From Akkermansia biwaensis (GTDB lineage Bacteria; Verrucomicrobiota; Verrucomicrobiia; Verrucomicrobiales; Akkermansiaceae), in contig NZ_AP025943.1 of assembly GCF_026072915.1 (NCBI RefSeq), positions 930,001-994,000 on the forward strand: a stretch of 64,000 nt of DNA. Reading direction: 5' to 3'. The notes beneath the pieces were generated by a model that was not told where the DNA came from, did no database searches, and was given only the letters and a program-made list of their open reading frames with translations. Position numbers and translations under genes: made by a program. Of this stretch, positions 17,906-26,263 are shown one piece after another (the stretch's first letter is position 1; each line of letters starts with the position of its first letter).

Positions 17906-18685
17906 TCAGCACACCCGTATCCACGGAAGGGACGAGTCCTGCATGGCACAGAACAGGGAGGTGGAGCCGAGGCCCATGTCATGCAATGTAGCACGCATCA
18001 GGCTTTCTGCCAATGCCGGAGAATTGCTTTCAGCACTCAAGTGGGCCAAAACGACATTTTTCAAGGCATTGTGCGCCACGCGCCTCAGCAGGTCGCACGC
18101 CTGCTCGTTGGAAAGATGACCGTGCCCGGACGCTATGCGCTGCTTCAGCGGCCACGGTCTTTTGGGCGTGGCCGCCAGCATTTCCGGATCGTAATTGGAC
18201 TCCACCACCAGGCTGTCCACCATGGACAGGTATTCCGCCACGCATCCGGGGGCCTGCCCCGTGTCGCTGATAAAGCCCAGGCTGGACTGTTCCGTCTCAA
18301 ACTTGAAGCCCACAGGGTCCACGGCGTCATGGTAAGTGGGAAAAGGCGTGATGACAATATCCCCTATCTTGAAAGACTGCCCTTTCTCAAAATAAGTCCA
18401 GGGAGCTTCCGGAGCCTTTTCCTGGACGCACAGGGCGGTATGGCGCGTGGCGTACACGCGCACGGCGTGCTTTCTGGTAAACTGGTGCACGCCCTTCATG
18501 TGGTCGGCGTGTTCGTGAGTAAGCAGAATGGCATCAAGATCATCCGGCTCCACTCCAGCATATCTCATTCTTTCCCTGAGTCTTGCGGCGCTGAATCCGG
18601 CATCCACCAGCAGCACGGTATCCCCCGTTTTCACAATGGTGGCATTTCCTCCGCTGCCGCTGCCCAACACGCAAAACTGCATCAT
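17906..18685 (-). CDS. Metallo-beta-lactamase-fold hydrolase (YycJ/WalJ-like)
   Basis: This 259-residue protein has the metallo-beta-lactamase zinc signature THEHADH and the start FCVLGSGSGGNATIV, both typical of the YycJ/WalJ branch, plus a SDTG and a late HLSAESN block that completes the metal site. In Firmicutes WalJ acts as a nuclease linked to cell-wall control, but function here is inferred only from family membership. The ATG at 18685 or the adjacent one at 18682 fits the family; the frame extends upstream without homology. It is divergent from mraZ and shares a ~150-bp regulatory region with it. Confidence 0.85.
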   Translation of the reverse strand: MMQFCVLGSGSGGNATIVKTGDTVLLVDAGFSAARLRERMRYAGVEPDDLDAILLTHEHADHMKGVHQFTRKHAVRVYATRHTALCVQEKAPEAPWTYFEKGQSFKIGDIVITPFPTYHDAVDPVGFKFETEQSSLGFISDTGQAPGCVAEYLSMVDSLVVESNYDPEMLAATPKRPWPLKQRIASGHGHLSNEQACDLLRRVAHNALKNVVLAHLSAESNSPALAESLMRATLHDMGLGSTSLFCAMQDSSLPWIRVC

Positions 18686-18785
18686 GGGCGGAAATATAAT
18701 CTTCCCCCGCGGGCGGGGCAAGACCGGATCAATGCTTTTTTTCCGGCATTCATGCAAGAAAAGAATGACTTTCTCCAGTACAGGG

Positions 18786-18814
18786 TTGACATTTCAAGTG
18801 CATTAAAGTGTATT
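18786..18814 (+). promoter_or_regulatory. Promoter of the mraZ-led dcw operon
   Basis: A perfect -35 TTGACA (18786-18791) and TGTATT (18809-18814) are separated by exactly 17 bp, 29 bp before the mraZ ATG. The MraZ-like direct repeats overlap the -10 and spacer, which would let MraZ compete with RNA polymerase. Confidence 0.75.
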
Positions 18815-18832
18815 GAAAGCACTACGTAGTGT
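18795..18832 (+). repeat. MraZ-box-like direct repeats and palindrome
   Basis: CAAGTGCATT (18795) and AAAGTGTATT (18805) are direct repeats on a 10-bp period. A further GTAGTGTAC lies at 18826, one more helical step on. The last unit sits inside the perfect 12-bp palindrome CACTACGTAGTG (18820-18831). The core AAAGTG(T/G) recalls the repeats reported as MraZ targets in mollicutes; other bacteria use TGGG-type repeats with the same 10-bp spacing. Confidence 0.6.
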
Positions 18833-18843
18833 ACTTGCAGGCG

Positions 18844-19299
18844 ATGAGCAGTGTATCAGACAACCTATTTGGTGCATACACGCACAAGCTTGACCCCAAA
18901 AACCGGATTGCGATTCCGACAGAATGGAGGCCAAGCGAAGGCTGTGCCCTGCTCCTGTTATCCGGACGGCGCCTTGACCTGCCGACGGTGAAAGTCTATA
19001 CCCGGGACAAATTCCTGCAACTCATTGAAAAAATCAAATCTGCGCCAGGCTACAGTGAAGCGCAGATCGACCTGTTCATCGGCAAACTATACGCAAATTG
19101 CGTGGAAGCCATCATCAACGCCCAGGGCAAGCTGCTGATTCCCAAACCTATGTGTGAGCATGCACAACTGAGTTCCGCAGTGCGCCTTGCCGGCCGCGGC
19201 GGCTATTTCGAATTATGGGAACCCTCAACCTATGAAGAAGTCGCCCTGCGCGAAAACGCCAGCATTTCTGACATTAACCAATCCTTCGGCATTTTCTGA
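18844..19299 (+). CDS. mraZ: Division/cell-wall operon regulator MraZ
   Basis: MraZ is an AbrB-fold DNA-binding protein that represses its own dcw operon in studied bacteria. The 151-residue protein has two MraZ repeats, the first NLFGAYTHKLDPKNRIAIP and the second around GKLLIPKPMCEHA, and leads the cluster as usual. I chose the ATG at 18844; an in-frame GTG at 18829 would overlap the operator-like repeats. It lies 9 nt before rsmH. The spacing and the overlapping promoter/repeat arrangement support autoregulation. No good Shine-Dalgarno is visible. Confidence 0.95.
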   Translation: MSSVSDNLFGAYTHKLDPKNRIAIPTEWRPSEGCALLLLSGRRLDLPTVKVYTRDKFLQLIEKIKSAPGYSEAQIDLFIGKLYANCVEAIINAQGKLLIPKPMCEHAQLSSAVRLAGRGGYFELWEPSTYEEVALRENASISDINQSFGIF

Positions 19300-19308
19300 T
19301 CTCCTCTC

Positions 19309-20874
19309 ATGCCTCCAGATCCGTCTACACAGTCCGTGCACCAGGCAGACCCGTTCGCAACGCTTGCGCTGCGCCCGGGCTGGCTTGTCTCCCGCCTGGG
19401 CATTGCCGCCAGGACCGGACTGGATGCGGAAGTCACAGCGTATTCCATCGTTTTCTGGCTGCATGACGCCCTGCCGGCACAGGACATGATCGCCTGGCAG
19501 GAGCAGAAGGCCCGCATCACCGCGGAAATGGCCCTGGCCGGCCAGAAGGGCGCCTACGGCAAGCTGGGCGCATTGTCCTCCGACCTGAACCGGGCCTTTG
19601 AGGACCATGTTGAGCTTTCTTTACGCGCGGGCGCGGGCGCCCATATCCGCACGGAGGCCGTCCAGGCGCTCGCGGACGGTATCTCGGCCAGCACGGCCTG
19701 CCGCCTGCTGGCCTGGAGCATTTGCCGCAACCACGTCCACGTAATCGCGGAGCTGACCGGAGAAATGGGAGTGGATGAACTGGTCTGCTCCTGGAAGGCC
19801 CTGGCCCCCGCCGTGAACTGGGAAAGCGCGTACCACGCGGAAGCCCTGAAAGCGCCGGAAGTCGGCGCCAGACTGGATGAACTGGCAGCGGAAATCGGCG
19901 AAGCGGAAACCGTGGCCGCCCCCGCTCCGCAGGAAGGGGAGGAAGGCTCCGCCGGGAACTTCCGCCACATCACCGTCCTGCTACATGAGACGGTGGACAT
20001 GCTCGCCGCCGCCCCGGGCAAGCTCATCGTGGACTGCACGCTGGGCGGAGGAGGACACACGGAACTTCTGCTGGAACAGGGAGCCACCGTATGGGGCATT
20101 GACCGCGATCCGGACGCGCGCCGCGCCGCCGCGCTCAAGCTGGCCCGCTTCGGCTCGCGCTTCAAGGTGCTTGCCGGCAACTTCCAGGATGTGGAATCCC
20201 TTCTCGCCCAGCAGGGCGTTTCCCGGGTGGACGGCCTGCTGGCGGACCTGGGCGTTTCCTCCCACCAGCTTGACACCGCTTCCCGCGGCTTCTCCTTCCG
20301 GGAAGACGGCCCCCTGGACATGCGCATGGACACGCGCTCCGCCTTTTCCGCCCGTAACCTGGTGAATGAAGCCCCGGAAGAGGAACTTGCAGACATTCTC
20401 TGGCAGTACGGGGAAGAGCGGGCCTCCCGCGCCATCGCCCGCGCCATCGTGAAGGCCCGTGCCCAGGCCCCCATCACCACCACCGGACAGCTCGCGCGGG
20501 TGGTGGAATCCGTCTTGCCGCGCAAAGGCAGGCAACATCCGGGCACCCGCACCTTCCAGGCCCTGCGCATCGCCGTGAACGGAGAGCTGGACGCGCTGGA
20601 CTCCCTGCTGAACTCCTCTGTGCGTCTGCTCGGCAAGGGGGGGCGCCTGACCATCATCACTTTCCACAGCCTGGAAGACCGCAGGGTCAAGCAATTCTTC
20701 GACCTGCGCAGCCGTCCGGAAATCGACCGTCCGGAATGGCCCGCCCCGCGCCCCAACCCGGACTACTGCTTCCGCCTGCTTTCCCGCAAGCCAGTTACTG
20801 CGGGAGAGGAAGAACTTTCAACCAACCCCCGTTCCCGCAGCGCCAAATTGCGCGGCGTGGAAAAAATCATCTGA
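19309..20874 (+). CDS. rsmH: RsmH 16S rRNA methyltransferase with N-terminal RAYT-like domain
   Basis: The C-terminal part (about residues 218-521) is RsmH, which methylates N4 of C1402 in 16S rRNA: HITVLLHETVDML, the AdoMet motif VDCTLGGGGHT, GIDRDPDA, DLGVSSHQLD and TFHSLEDR are all present. At 521 residues it is ~210 longer than usual. The extra N-terminal part (residues ~20-175) resembles REP-associated tyrosine transposases: IVFWLHDALP, LSLRAGAGAHIRTEAV and LLAWSICRNHVHV, which contains the HUH motif (His142-Val-His144), then SWK. The usual catalytic Tyr and NP segment after SWK are not evident, so transposase activity is doubtful. The frame is continuous, with no internal stop between the parts. 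Confidence 0.93.
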   Translation: MPPDPSTQSVHQADPFATLALRPGWLVSRLGIAARTGLDAEVTAYSIVFWLHDALPAQDMIAWQEQKARITAEMALAGQKGAYGKLGALSSDLNRAFEDHVELSLRAGAGAHIRTEAVQALADGISASTACRLLAWSICRNHVHVIAELTGEMGVDELVCSWKALAPAVNWESAYHAEALKAPEVGARLDELAAEIGEAETVAAPAPQEGEEGSAGNFRHITVLLHETVDMLAAAPGKLIVDCTLGGGGHTELLLEQGATVWGIDRDPDARRAAALKLARFGSRFKVLAGNFQDVESLLAQQGVSRVDGLLADLGVSSHQLDTASRGFSFREDGPLDMRMDTRSAFSARNLVNEAPEEELADILWQYGEERASRAIARAIVKARAQAPITTTGQLARVVESVLPRKGRQHPGTRTFQALRIAVNGELDALDSLLNSSVRLLGKGGRLTIITFHSLEDRRVKQFFDLRSRPEIDRPEWPAPRPNPDYCFRLLSRKPVTAGEEELSTNPRSRSAKLRGVEKII

Positions 20875-20898
20875 CACCGCTCTCCCGCTCCCACCATC

Positions 20899-21243
20899 AT
20901 GAAAAAATTCAAACAGCGTTTCACCGGCCACCAGATCAGCGTGAGCATGATCATGTGGCTCATTGCCTTCGCCTCCCTTACCTGCGGCGCGGGCATCACC
21001 TATGCAGTCCTGAAAAACGACCAGGTCCAGGTTACGCGCGACATCAAGCAGATGAACGACGAAATCGCGTCCTGCGAACTTACCGGGGAATACTACCGTT
21101 CCAAGACCTCCTCCCTGACCAGCCGCTGGGCCATCCGCGACAGGCTGGCCCAGGACAAATCCAACCTTCAGCCCATCGACCCCGCAGCCGTAGAATACAT
21201 TTCCCCGGAAAACGCCTCCCGCATCGCCGCGGCCGGCAACTAA
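20899..21243 (+). CDS. ftsL: FtsL-like divisome protein
   Basis: This 114-residue bitopic protein has a short cytoplasmic N-terminus, one transmembrane helix (about residues 17-38, MIMWLIAFASLTCGAGITYAV) and a periplasmic region with heptad-like helices (VTRDIKQMNDEIASCELTGEY). The topology and the position between rsmH and ftsI are those of FtsL, which forms the FtsQLB complex in division. Sequence conservation of FtsL is low everywhere, so the name rests on size, topology and synteny. Confidence 0.75.
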   Translation: MKKFKQRFTGHQISVSMIMWLIAFASLTCGAGITYAVLKNDQVQVTRDIKQMNDEIASCELTGEYYRSKTSSLTSRWAIRDRLAQDKSNLQPIDPAAVEYISPENASRIAAAGN

Positions 21244-21259
21244 ACGCGTCGCGCCATTC

Positions 21260-23359
21260 ATGACCACGCTCACGAAATCCAGATTCGCCAGAAGAAGCCT
21301 CGTCCTGTGCGGCGTGGCGGGCGCCGTGGTCATCTGGCTGATGCTGGGCCTGGTCAACATCCAGCTTGTCTCTCCCAGGAAAACGGGGGGCCTCCCCAGC
21401 GGCGGCATTCTGGAACGGGAGGTGCTGCGCCCCCAGCGCGGCCGCATCATGGATGCCAATGAGGAAATCCTCACCAACAACATGCACAGCTCCATCCTGG
21501 TTGCGGACGGCTACCACCTGAGCGACCCCAAGGTTATCAGCTACGCGCTCGCCTATTCCAAGGCGGTCCACTCCCCGCTGTGGGCGGAAACCAAAACGGA
21601 AAAGGACCAGGAAAAGCTCGTTTCCGGATTCCGCAGGAAAATTCTCAACCAGGCTGCCAGCAAAAAAAACGGCAGCAAGGAATACAACCTAGCAAAAATC
21701 CTCCTTCAGGAACCGGAGGAAGGGCCGGAAGGAGCGGACAAGGCTCAAAAAAGGATGGAAGAACTTTATGACCCGGCCACGGTGCAGGAATACGTTCAGG
21801 CCCATCTGGAATACGCCGCCAGGGTGATCGCGCCCTTTCTGCCGGACATGAGCGTCCAGGACATCATCAGCGCCGTGGAAAAAGACGGGGAAATTCCCAA
21901 AAGGCGCATCGTCATCGCCAAAAACCTGTCGGAGGAAAAAGCGGAACTCCTGCGCGAAGCCATCCAGAACGCCCGCATCCGGGGCTTCCGGTTTGAAACC
22001 TCTTCCAAACGCATCTATTCCGTGCCGGAATGCATGGTGCACATTCTCGGCTACATCGCCCAGACGGAAACCAGCGGCGCCTACCCCGTAGCGCTCGCCG
22101 GCCTTGAAAAACAGCTGGACGACCAGCTTCTGGGCCACGACGGCATCCGGGAATGCCGGAAGGACAGCCGCGGGCGCATCATCCCTTCCGCGGACTCCCG
22201 CTTCAAGGACGCCGTGGACGGACTGAACGTGCGCCTGACGGTGAACATGGAATACCAGACCATTGTGGAGGAGGAACTGGACGCGGCCATTTCCTTCTAT
22301 ACGGACAGCACCCACAAACCCAGGGGCTGCATCATCGTGGTGGACCCCAAGACCGGCAACATTCTGGCGATGGCCAGCAGGCCGCACTATAATTTAAATA
22401 CGCGCGAAGGCCTCCAGGAAGGAGCCTACCACTTCGCGGTGCAATCCCTCTATGAACCGGGCTCCACGTTCAAAATCGTGGCGGCCACGGCCGCCGTGGA
22501 TTCCGGCAAGGCCTCATTCGACACCACCATCAACTGCACGCCCTACATCGTGCCCGGCTCCCGCCCCGTGACGGACAAGCCCCGCTTCTACAGCGCCCTG
22601 ACGCTGGCGGGCGTGCTGAAAAAATCCAGCAATCCCGGCGCCTTCCGCATCGCCCTGAAAGCGGGCTGGCCCACCTATAAAAAATACTTTGACCTGTACG
22701 GCTTCTCCTCCAAGACGGGCATCGAACTGCCGGGGGAGACCAACAGCCAGTGCCAGGATGGCAGCAACTTCGTCAACTTCTCCCGCATCAGCTTCGGCTA
22801 CTCCCTGATGGTCTCCCCGCTGCAGGTGGCCATGGCGTACGCCGCCATCGCCAACGATGGAGTGCGCATGCGCCCCCGCCTGGTGGACGGCATTTACGTG
22901 GATGACAAGAACTTCCAGCCCTCCCCTCCCGTGGAAGTCTGCCGTGTCATGAGCGTAAAAACGGCCAGAAACCTGCGGAACGCGCTCTTCCACGTCACGG
23001 ACATGGACGGCACCGCCAAGCGCGCCCGCATTGAAGGATACAACGTGGGCGGCAAGACGGGCACCGCCCACAAGGTAAAGCCGACCGGAGGCTACTATGA
23101 AAACCGCTATACCGTTTCCTTCGTGGGCATGCTGCCCGTGGAAGACCCGGCCTTCGTCTGCCTGGTGGTTATTGACGACCCCACCTCCAAGCACTGCCAC
23201 CCCGGCGGCGGCACCGTCTGCGCCCCCATCTTCCAGAAACTGGCCACGCGCCTGGCGGCGGCCATGAACATTCCCAAGAACACTCCTTCCGCAGATCCGG
23301 ACAAGAAAACGTCCCAGGCTCCCGCCTCCGCTTCCCCGTCCAACCAGCCGCGCAGATAA
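21260..23359 (+). CDS. ftsI: Peptidoglycan transpeptidase FtsI (PBP3-like)
   Basis: FtsI is the septal class B penicillin-binding protein that cross-links peptidoglycan in the periplasm, working with FtsW. The 699-residue protein has an N-terminal transmembrane anchor (residues ~16-36), a PBP dimer domain, and the transpeptidase motifs: SxxK at Ser402 (GSTFK), SxN at Ser456-Ser-Asn458 (KKSSN) and KTG at Lys599 (GGKTGTA). It is longer than typical FtsI (~580) owing to a charged insertion (residues ~110-200) rich in Lys and Glu in the dimerization region, and a Pro/Ser-rich C-terminal tail. It lies 16 nt after ftsL. Confidence 0.93.
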   Translation: MTTLTKSRFARRSLVLCGVAGAVVIWLMLGLVNIQLVSPRKTGGLPSGGILEREVLRPQRGRIMDANEEILTNNMHSSILVADGYHLSDPKVISYALAYSKAVHSPLWAETKTEKDQEKLVSGFRRKILNQAASKKNGSKEYNLAKILLQEPEEGPEGADKAQKRMEELYDPATVQEYVQAHLEYAARVIAPFLPDMSVQDIISAVEKDGEIPKRRIVIAKNLSEEKAELLREAIQNARIRGFRFETSSKRIYSVPECMVHILGYIAQTETSGAYPVALAGLEKQLDDQLLGHDGIRECRKDSRGRIIPSADSRFKDAVDGLNVRLTVNMEYQTIVEEELDAAISFYTDSTHKPRGCIIVVDPKTGNILAMASRPHYNLNTREGLQEGAYHFAVQSLYEPGSTFKIVAATAAVDSGKASFDTTINCTPYIVPGSRPVTDKPRFYSALTLAGVLKKSSNPGAFRIALKAGWPTYKKYFDLYGFSSKTGIELPGETNSQCQDGSNFVNFSRISFGYSLMVSPLQVAMAYAAIANDGVRMRPRLVDGIYVDDKNFQPSPPVEVCRVMSVKTARNLRNALFHVTDMDGTAKRARIEGYNVGGKTGTAHKVKPTGGYYENRYTVSFVGMLPVEDPAFVCLVVIDDPTSKHCHPGGGTVCAPIFQKLATRLAAAMNIPKNTPSADPDKKTSQAPASASPSNQPRR

Positions 23360-23368
23360 AACCACATC

Positions 23369-24868
23369 ATGAAGCTACTTACTCTTCTCAAAGATCTTCC
23401 CAAACATACGCTCACCGGTTCCGGCCAGGTGAAAATCTCCCATCTGGAATGCGACAGCCGCCGCGTTCTGCCCGGCTCATGCTACATTGCCCTGAAAGGA
23501 ACGCAGGCCGACGGGCACGCCTTCATTCCGGAGGCCATCAGGCGCGGAGCATGCGCCATTGTGGCGGAATCCCCCTGCACGCAGGAAGCCAGGGACGGCA
23601 AGGTCTCCTGGGTGGAAGTGAACGACTCCCGGCTGGCCGTCAGCCTGATGGGAGCGGCCTGGAACGGCCACCCCTCCCGCCACATGTCCATGATCGGCGT
23701 CACCGGAACAAACGGGAAAACCACCACGGCCTACATTGCCCATTCCCTCCTCAAGCAATCGTGGCTGCGCGCCGGGCTGATCGGCACCATCGCCTACGAC
23801 AACGGGGAGGAAATCACCCCCTCCACGCACACCACGCCGGGTCCTCTGGAACTGGAACACCTGCTGAAGGAAATGTTGGAAAACGGCTGCCGCGGCGTAG
23901 CCATGGAAGTCTCCTCCCACGCCCTGGACCAGGAACGCGTGGCGGGCATCAACTTCAATGTGGGCATCTTCACGAACCTGACCCAGGACCATCTGGACTA
24001 CCACCATACCATGGAAAACTACTTCCAGGCCAAGGTGAAATTGTTCGAGCAAATGGCGGCGGACACCAAATCCCGCCGCAAGCCCGTGGCCGTCATCAAC
24101 ATTGACGACGCCTACGGCCGCCGCCTGGCGGAAATGTTCTCCGGCCGCATGGCGGTGAAAACCTATGGTTCCGCCCTGGGCGCGGACTTCCGCATGCTGG
24201 TGCACCACGCCACGGCCAGGGGCAGCGAATATGAGCTGGAATACAAGGGAAAAAGCTACCTGGTCCGCGTGCCCCTGATCGGCAAATTCAACATGTACAA
24301 CAGCCTGGCGGCCCTGGCGGCCGTCATCTGTGCAGGCATCCCCGTGAGGGACGCCATCGCCAGCCTCCAGAACATTCCGCAGGTGCCCGGCAGACTGGAA
24401 CTGTTCACCCATCCGGGCGGCGCACAAATCTTCATTGACTACGCCCACACCCCGGACGCCCTGGAAAACGTCTGTAAAACGCTCAAGGAACTGTGCTCCC
24501 GCCGCCTCATCACCGTATTCGGCTGCGGCGGAAACCGGGACAAGGGAAAGCGCCCGCTGATGGGCGCCGTGGCCGCACGCCTGTCGGACGCATGCATCGT
24601 CACGTCGGACAATCCCAGGAGTGAAGAGCCCCTCTCCATCATCAACCAGATCACGGCGGGCATGCCGGAAGGCCGGTACGCCATTATCCCGGACCGCGCG
24701 CGGGCCATTGCCACGGCCATCGACCAGGCCCGGCTGGGAGACATCGTTCTCATTGCCGGCAAGGGCCATGAAAACTACCAGGAACTTTCCACGGGGCGCA
24801 TCGACTTCAGCGACGCCAAGGAAGTGCGCCGCAACATGCGCATCAAAGACGAGTTCACGCAGGCATAA
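23369..24868 (+). CDS. murE: UDP-MurNAc-tripeptide ligase MurE
   Basis: MurE adds the third amino acid to UDP-MurNAc-L-Ala-D-Glu in the cytoplasm. The 499-residue Mur ligase has the ATP loop GTNGKTTTAY, the region ending in DHLDYHHTMENYF and the C-terminal GCGGNRDKGKRP. The DNPR motif (Asp414-Asn-Pro-Arg417, SDNPRSEEP) is the signature for meso-diaminopimelate specificity, so this bacterium makes DAP-type peptidoglycan. It starts 9 nt after ftsI. A downstream Mpl, which recycles DAP-containing tripeptide, agrees. Confidence 0.96.
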   Translation: MKLLTLLKDLPKHTLTGSGQVKISHLECDSRRVLPGSCYIALKGTQADGHAFIPEAIRRGACAIVAESPCTQEARDGKVSWVEVNDSRLAVSLMGAAWNGHPSRHMSMIGVTGTNGKTTTAYIAHSLLKQSWLRAGLIGTIAYDNGEEITPSTHTTPGPLELEHLLKEMLENGCRGVAMEVSSHALDQERVAGINFNVGIFTNLTQDHLDYHHTMENYFQAKVKLFEQMAADTKSRRKPVAVINIDDAYGRRLAEMFSGRMAVKTYGSALGADFRMLVHHATARGSEYELEYKGKSYLVRVPLIGKFNMYNSLAALAAVICAGIPVRDAIASLQNIPQVPGRLELFTHPGGAQIFIDYAHTPDALENVCKTLKELCSRRLITVFGCGGNRDKGKRPLMGAVAARLSDACIVTSDNPRSEEPLSIINQITAGMPEGRYAIIPDRARAIATAIDQARLGDIVLIAGKGHENYQELSTGRIDFSDAKEVRRNMRIKDEFTQA

Positions 24869-24886
24869 TACACGTCCATCACTCCC

Positions 24887-26260
24887 ATGACTTCCCTTAC
24901 GGCACACGGCATCTGCAATGCCATCGGCGGACAGCTGGTCAGCGGCCCCTTTGAAAGGGTCGCTTCCGGCGGCGTCTGCACGGACAGCCGCGCCCTGGCG
25001 CCGCATGCCGTCTTCTTTGCCCTGGGCGGAGAAAAATTCGACGGGAACCTGTTCGCTCCGGAGGCCTCCCGCACCGCGGCGGCCGTCGTCGTCAGCCGCG
25101 TGGAGCCCGGCATCGACCCCTCCTGCGCCGTCATCCTGGTGGAAGACACGCTGGCCGCCCTGCAGAAGCTGGCCTCCTGGTGGCGCTCCAACCTGAAGCT
25201 GACCGTCGTGGGCCTGACCGGGTCCAATGGGAAAACCTCCACGAAGGACCTGACTACCGCCGTCCTCTCCCGGAAATTCCGCACCGTCGCCACGGAAGGC
25301 AATCTGAACAACCACATCGGCGTCCCCCTCAGCATCCTGAAAGCGGAACCCGACGATGAAATGGCCGTCTGGGAAATGGGCATGAACCATCCCGGGGAAC
25401 TGGCCCCGCTGTGCGGAATGGCACGGCCGCACATCGGCATCATCACCAGCATCGGCACTTCCCATATTGAATACATGGGTTCCCGGGACAACATCGCACG
25501 GGAAAAATGCACGGTTGCCGAATGCCTTCCGGAAAACGGCCACATGATCTTTCCCGCGGACTGCGACTATGCGGACATGATCCGGCAATCCACCCGCGCC
25601 GCCTGCATCGACTGCGGCATTGATTCCGGCACGGTGCGTGCGGAAAACCTCGTTTCCACGGAAGACGGAACGCGGTTCACGCTCATCATACCGGACTTCT
25701 GCCGGGAAACGGTGGAACTGCCCGTGCACGGCCGCCACATGGTCTGCAACGCACTGCTCGCAGCCGCCGCCGGCTGGGTGGCAGGTCTTGCGAAGGAACA
25801 AATCGTCTCCGGCCTGAACGAGGCGAAGCTGACGGGAGGCAGGCTGCACTGCAAGCAGAGCGACGGCATCCTGGTGATAGACGACACCTACAACGCCAAC
25901 CCGGACTCCATGCAGGCGGCCCTGCGCACGGCAGCCGGCCTCCCCTGCACGGGCAGGCGTTTTGCCGTGCTGGGCAGAATGGGGGAACTGGGCACCTTCT
26001 CCGCGGAAGGCCATGCCCTGGTGGGCCGTACGGCGGAGGAACTCCATTTCGACTATGTAGTCAGCGTAGGGCAGGACGCCGCGCAAATCACGGACGCCAT
26101 CCCTCCCGGTTCCGCCACCCAGGCCCTGTATCTCGCCACGCCGGAGGAAGCCGCCGAATGGCTCCGAAACCACGTCGCCCCGGGTGACATTGTCCTCTTC
26201 AAGGGCAGCCGCGCCGCCCGCATGGAGCAAGTCATGAACCTCACTTTTCCGCCCCAGTAA
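24887..26260 (+). CDS. murF: UDP-MurNAc-tripeptide:D-Ala-D-Ala ligase MurF
   Basis: MurF finishes the pentapeptide by adding D-Ala-D-Ala. The 457-residue protein has the ATP loop GSNGKTSTKD, the conserved WEMGMNHPGEL and DDTYNANPDSM motifs typical of MurF, and a three-domain Mur-ligase layout. It lies 18 nt after murE and 3 nt before mraY, in the usual dcw order. The start ATG at 24887 is preceded by CACTCCC rather than a Shine-Dalgarno. Confidence 0.95.
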   Translation: MTSLTAHGICNAIGGQLVSGPFERVASGGVCTDSRALAPHAVFFALGGEKFDGNLFAPEASRTAAAVVVSRVEPGIDPSCAVILVEDTLAALQKLASWWRSNLKLTVVGLTGSNGKTSTKDLTTAVLSRKFRTVATEGNLNNHIGVPLSILKAEPDDEMAVWEMGMNHPGELAPLCGMARPHIGIITSIGTSHIEYMGSRDNIAREKCTVAECLPENGHMIFPADCDYADMIRQSTRAACIDCGIDSGTVRAENLVSTEDGTRFTLIIPDFCRETVELPVHGRHMVCNALLAAAAGWVAGLAKEQIVSGLNEAKLTGGRLHCKQSDGILVIDDTYNANPDSMQAALRTAAGLPCTGRRFAVLGRMGELGTFSAEGHALVGRTAEELHFDYVVSVGQDAAQITDAIPPGSATQALYLATPEEAAEWLRNHVAPGDIVLFKGSRAARMEQVMNLTFPPQ

Positions 26261-26263
26261 ATC

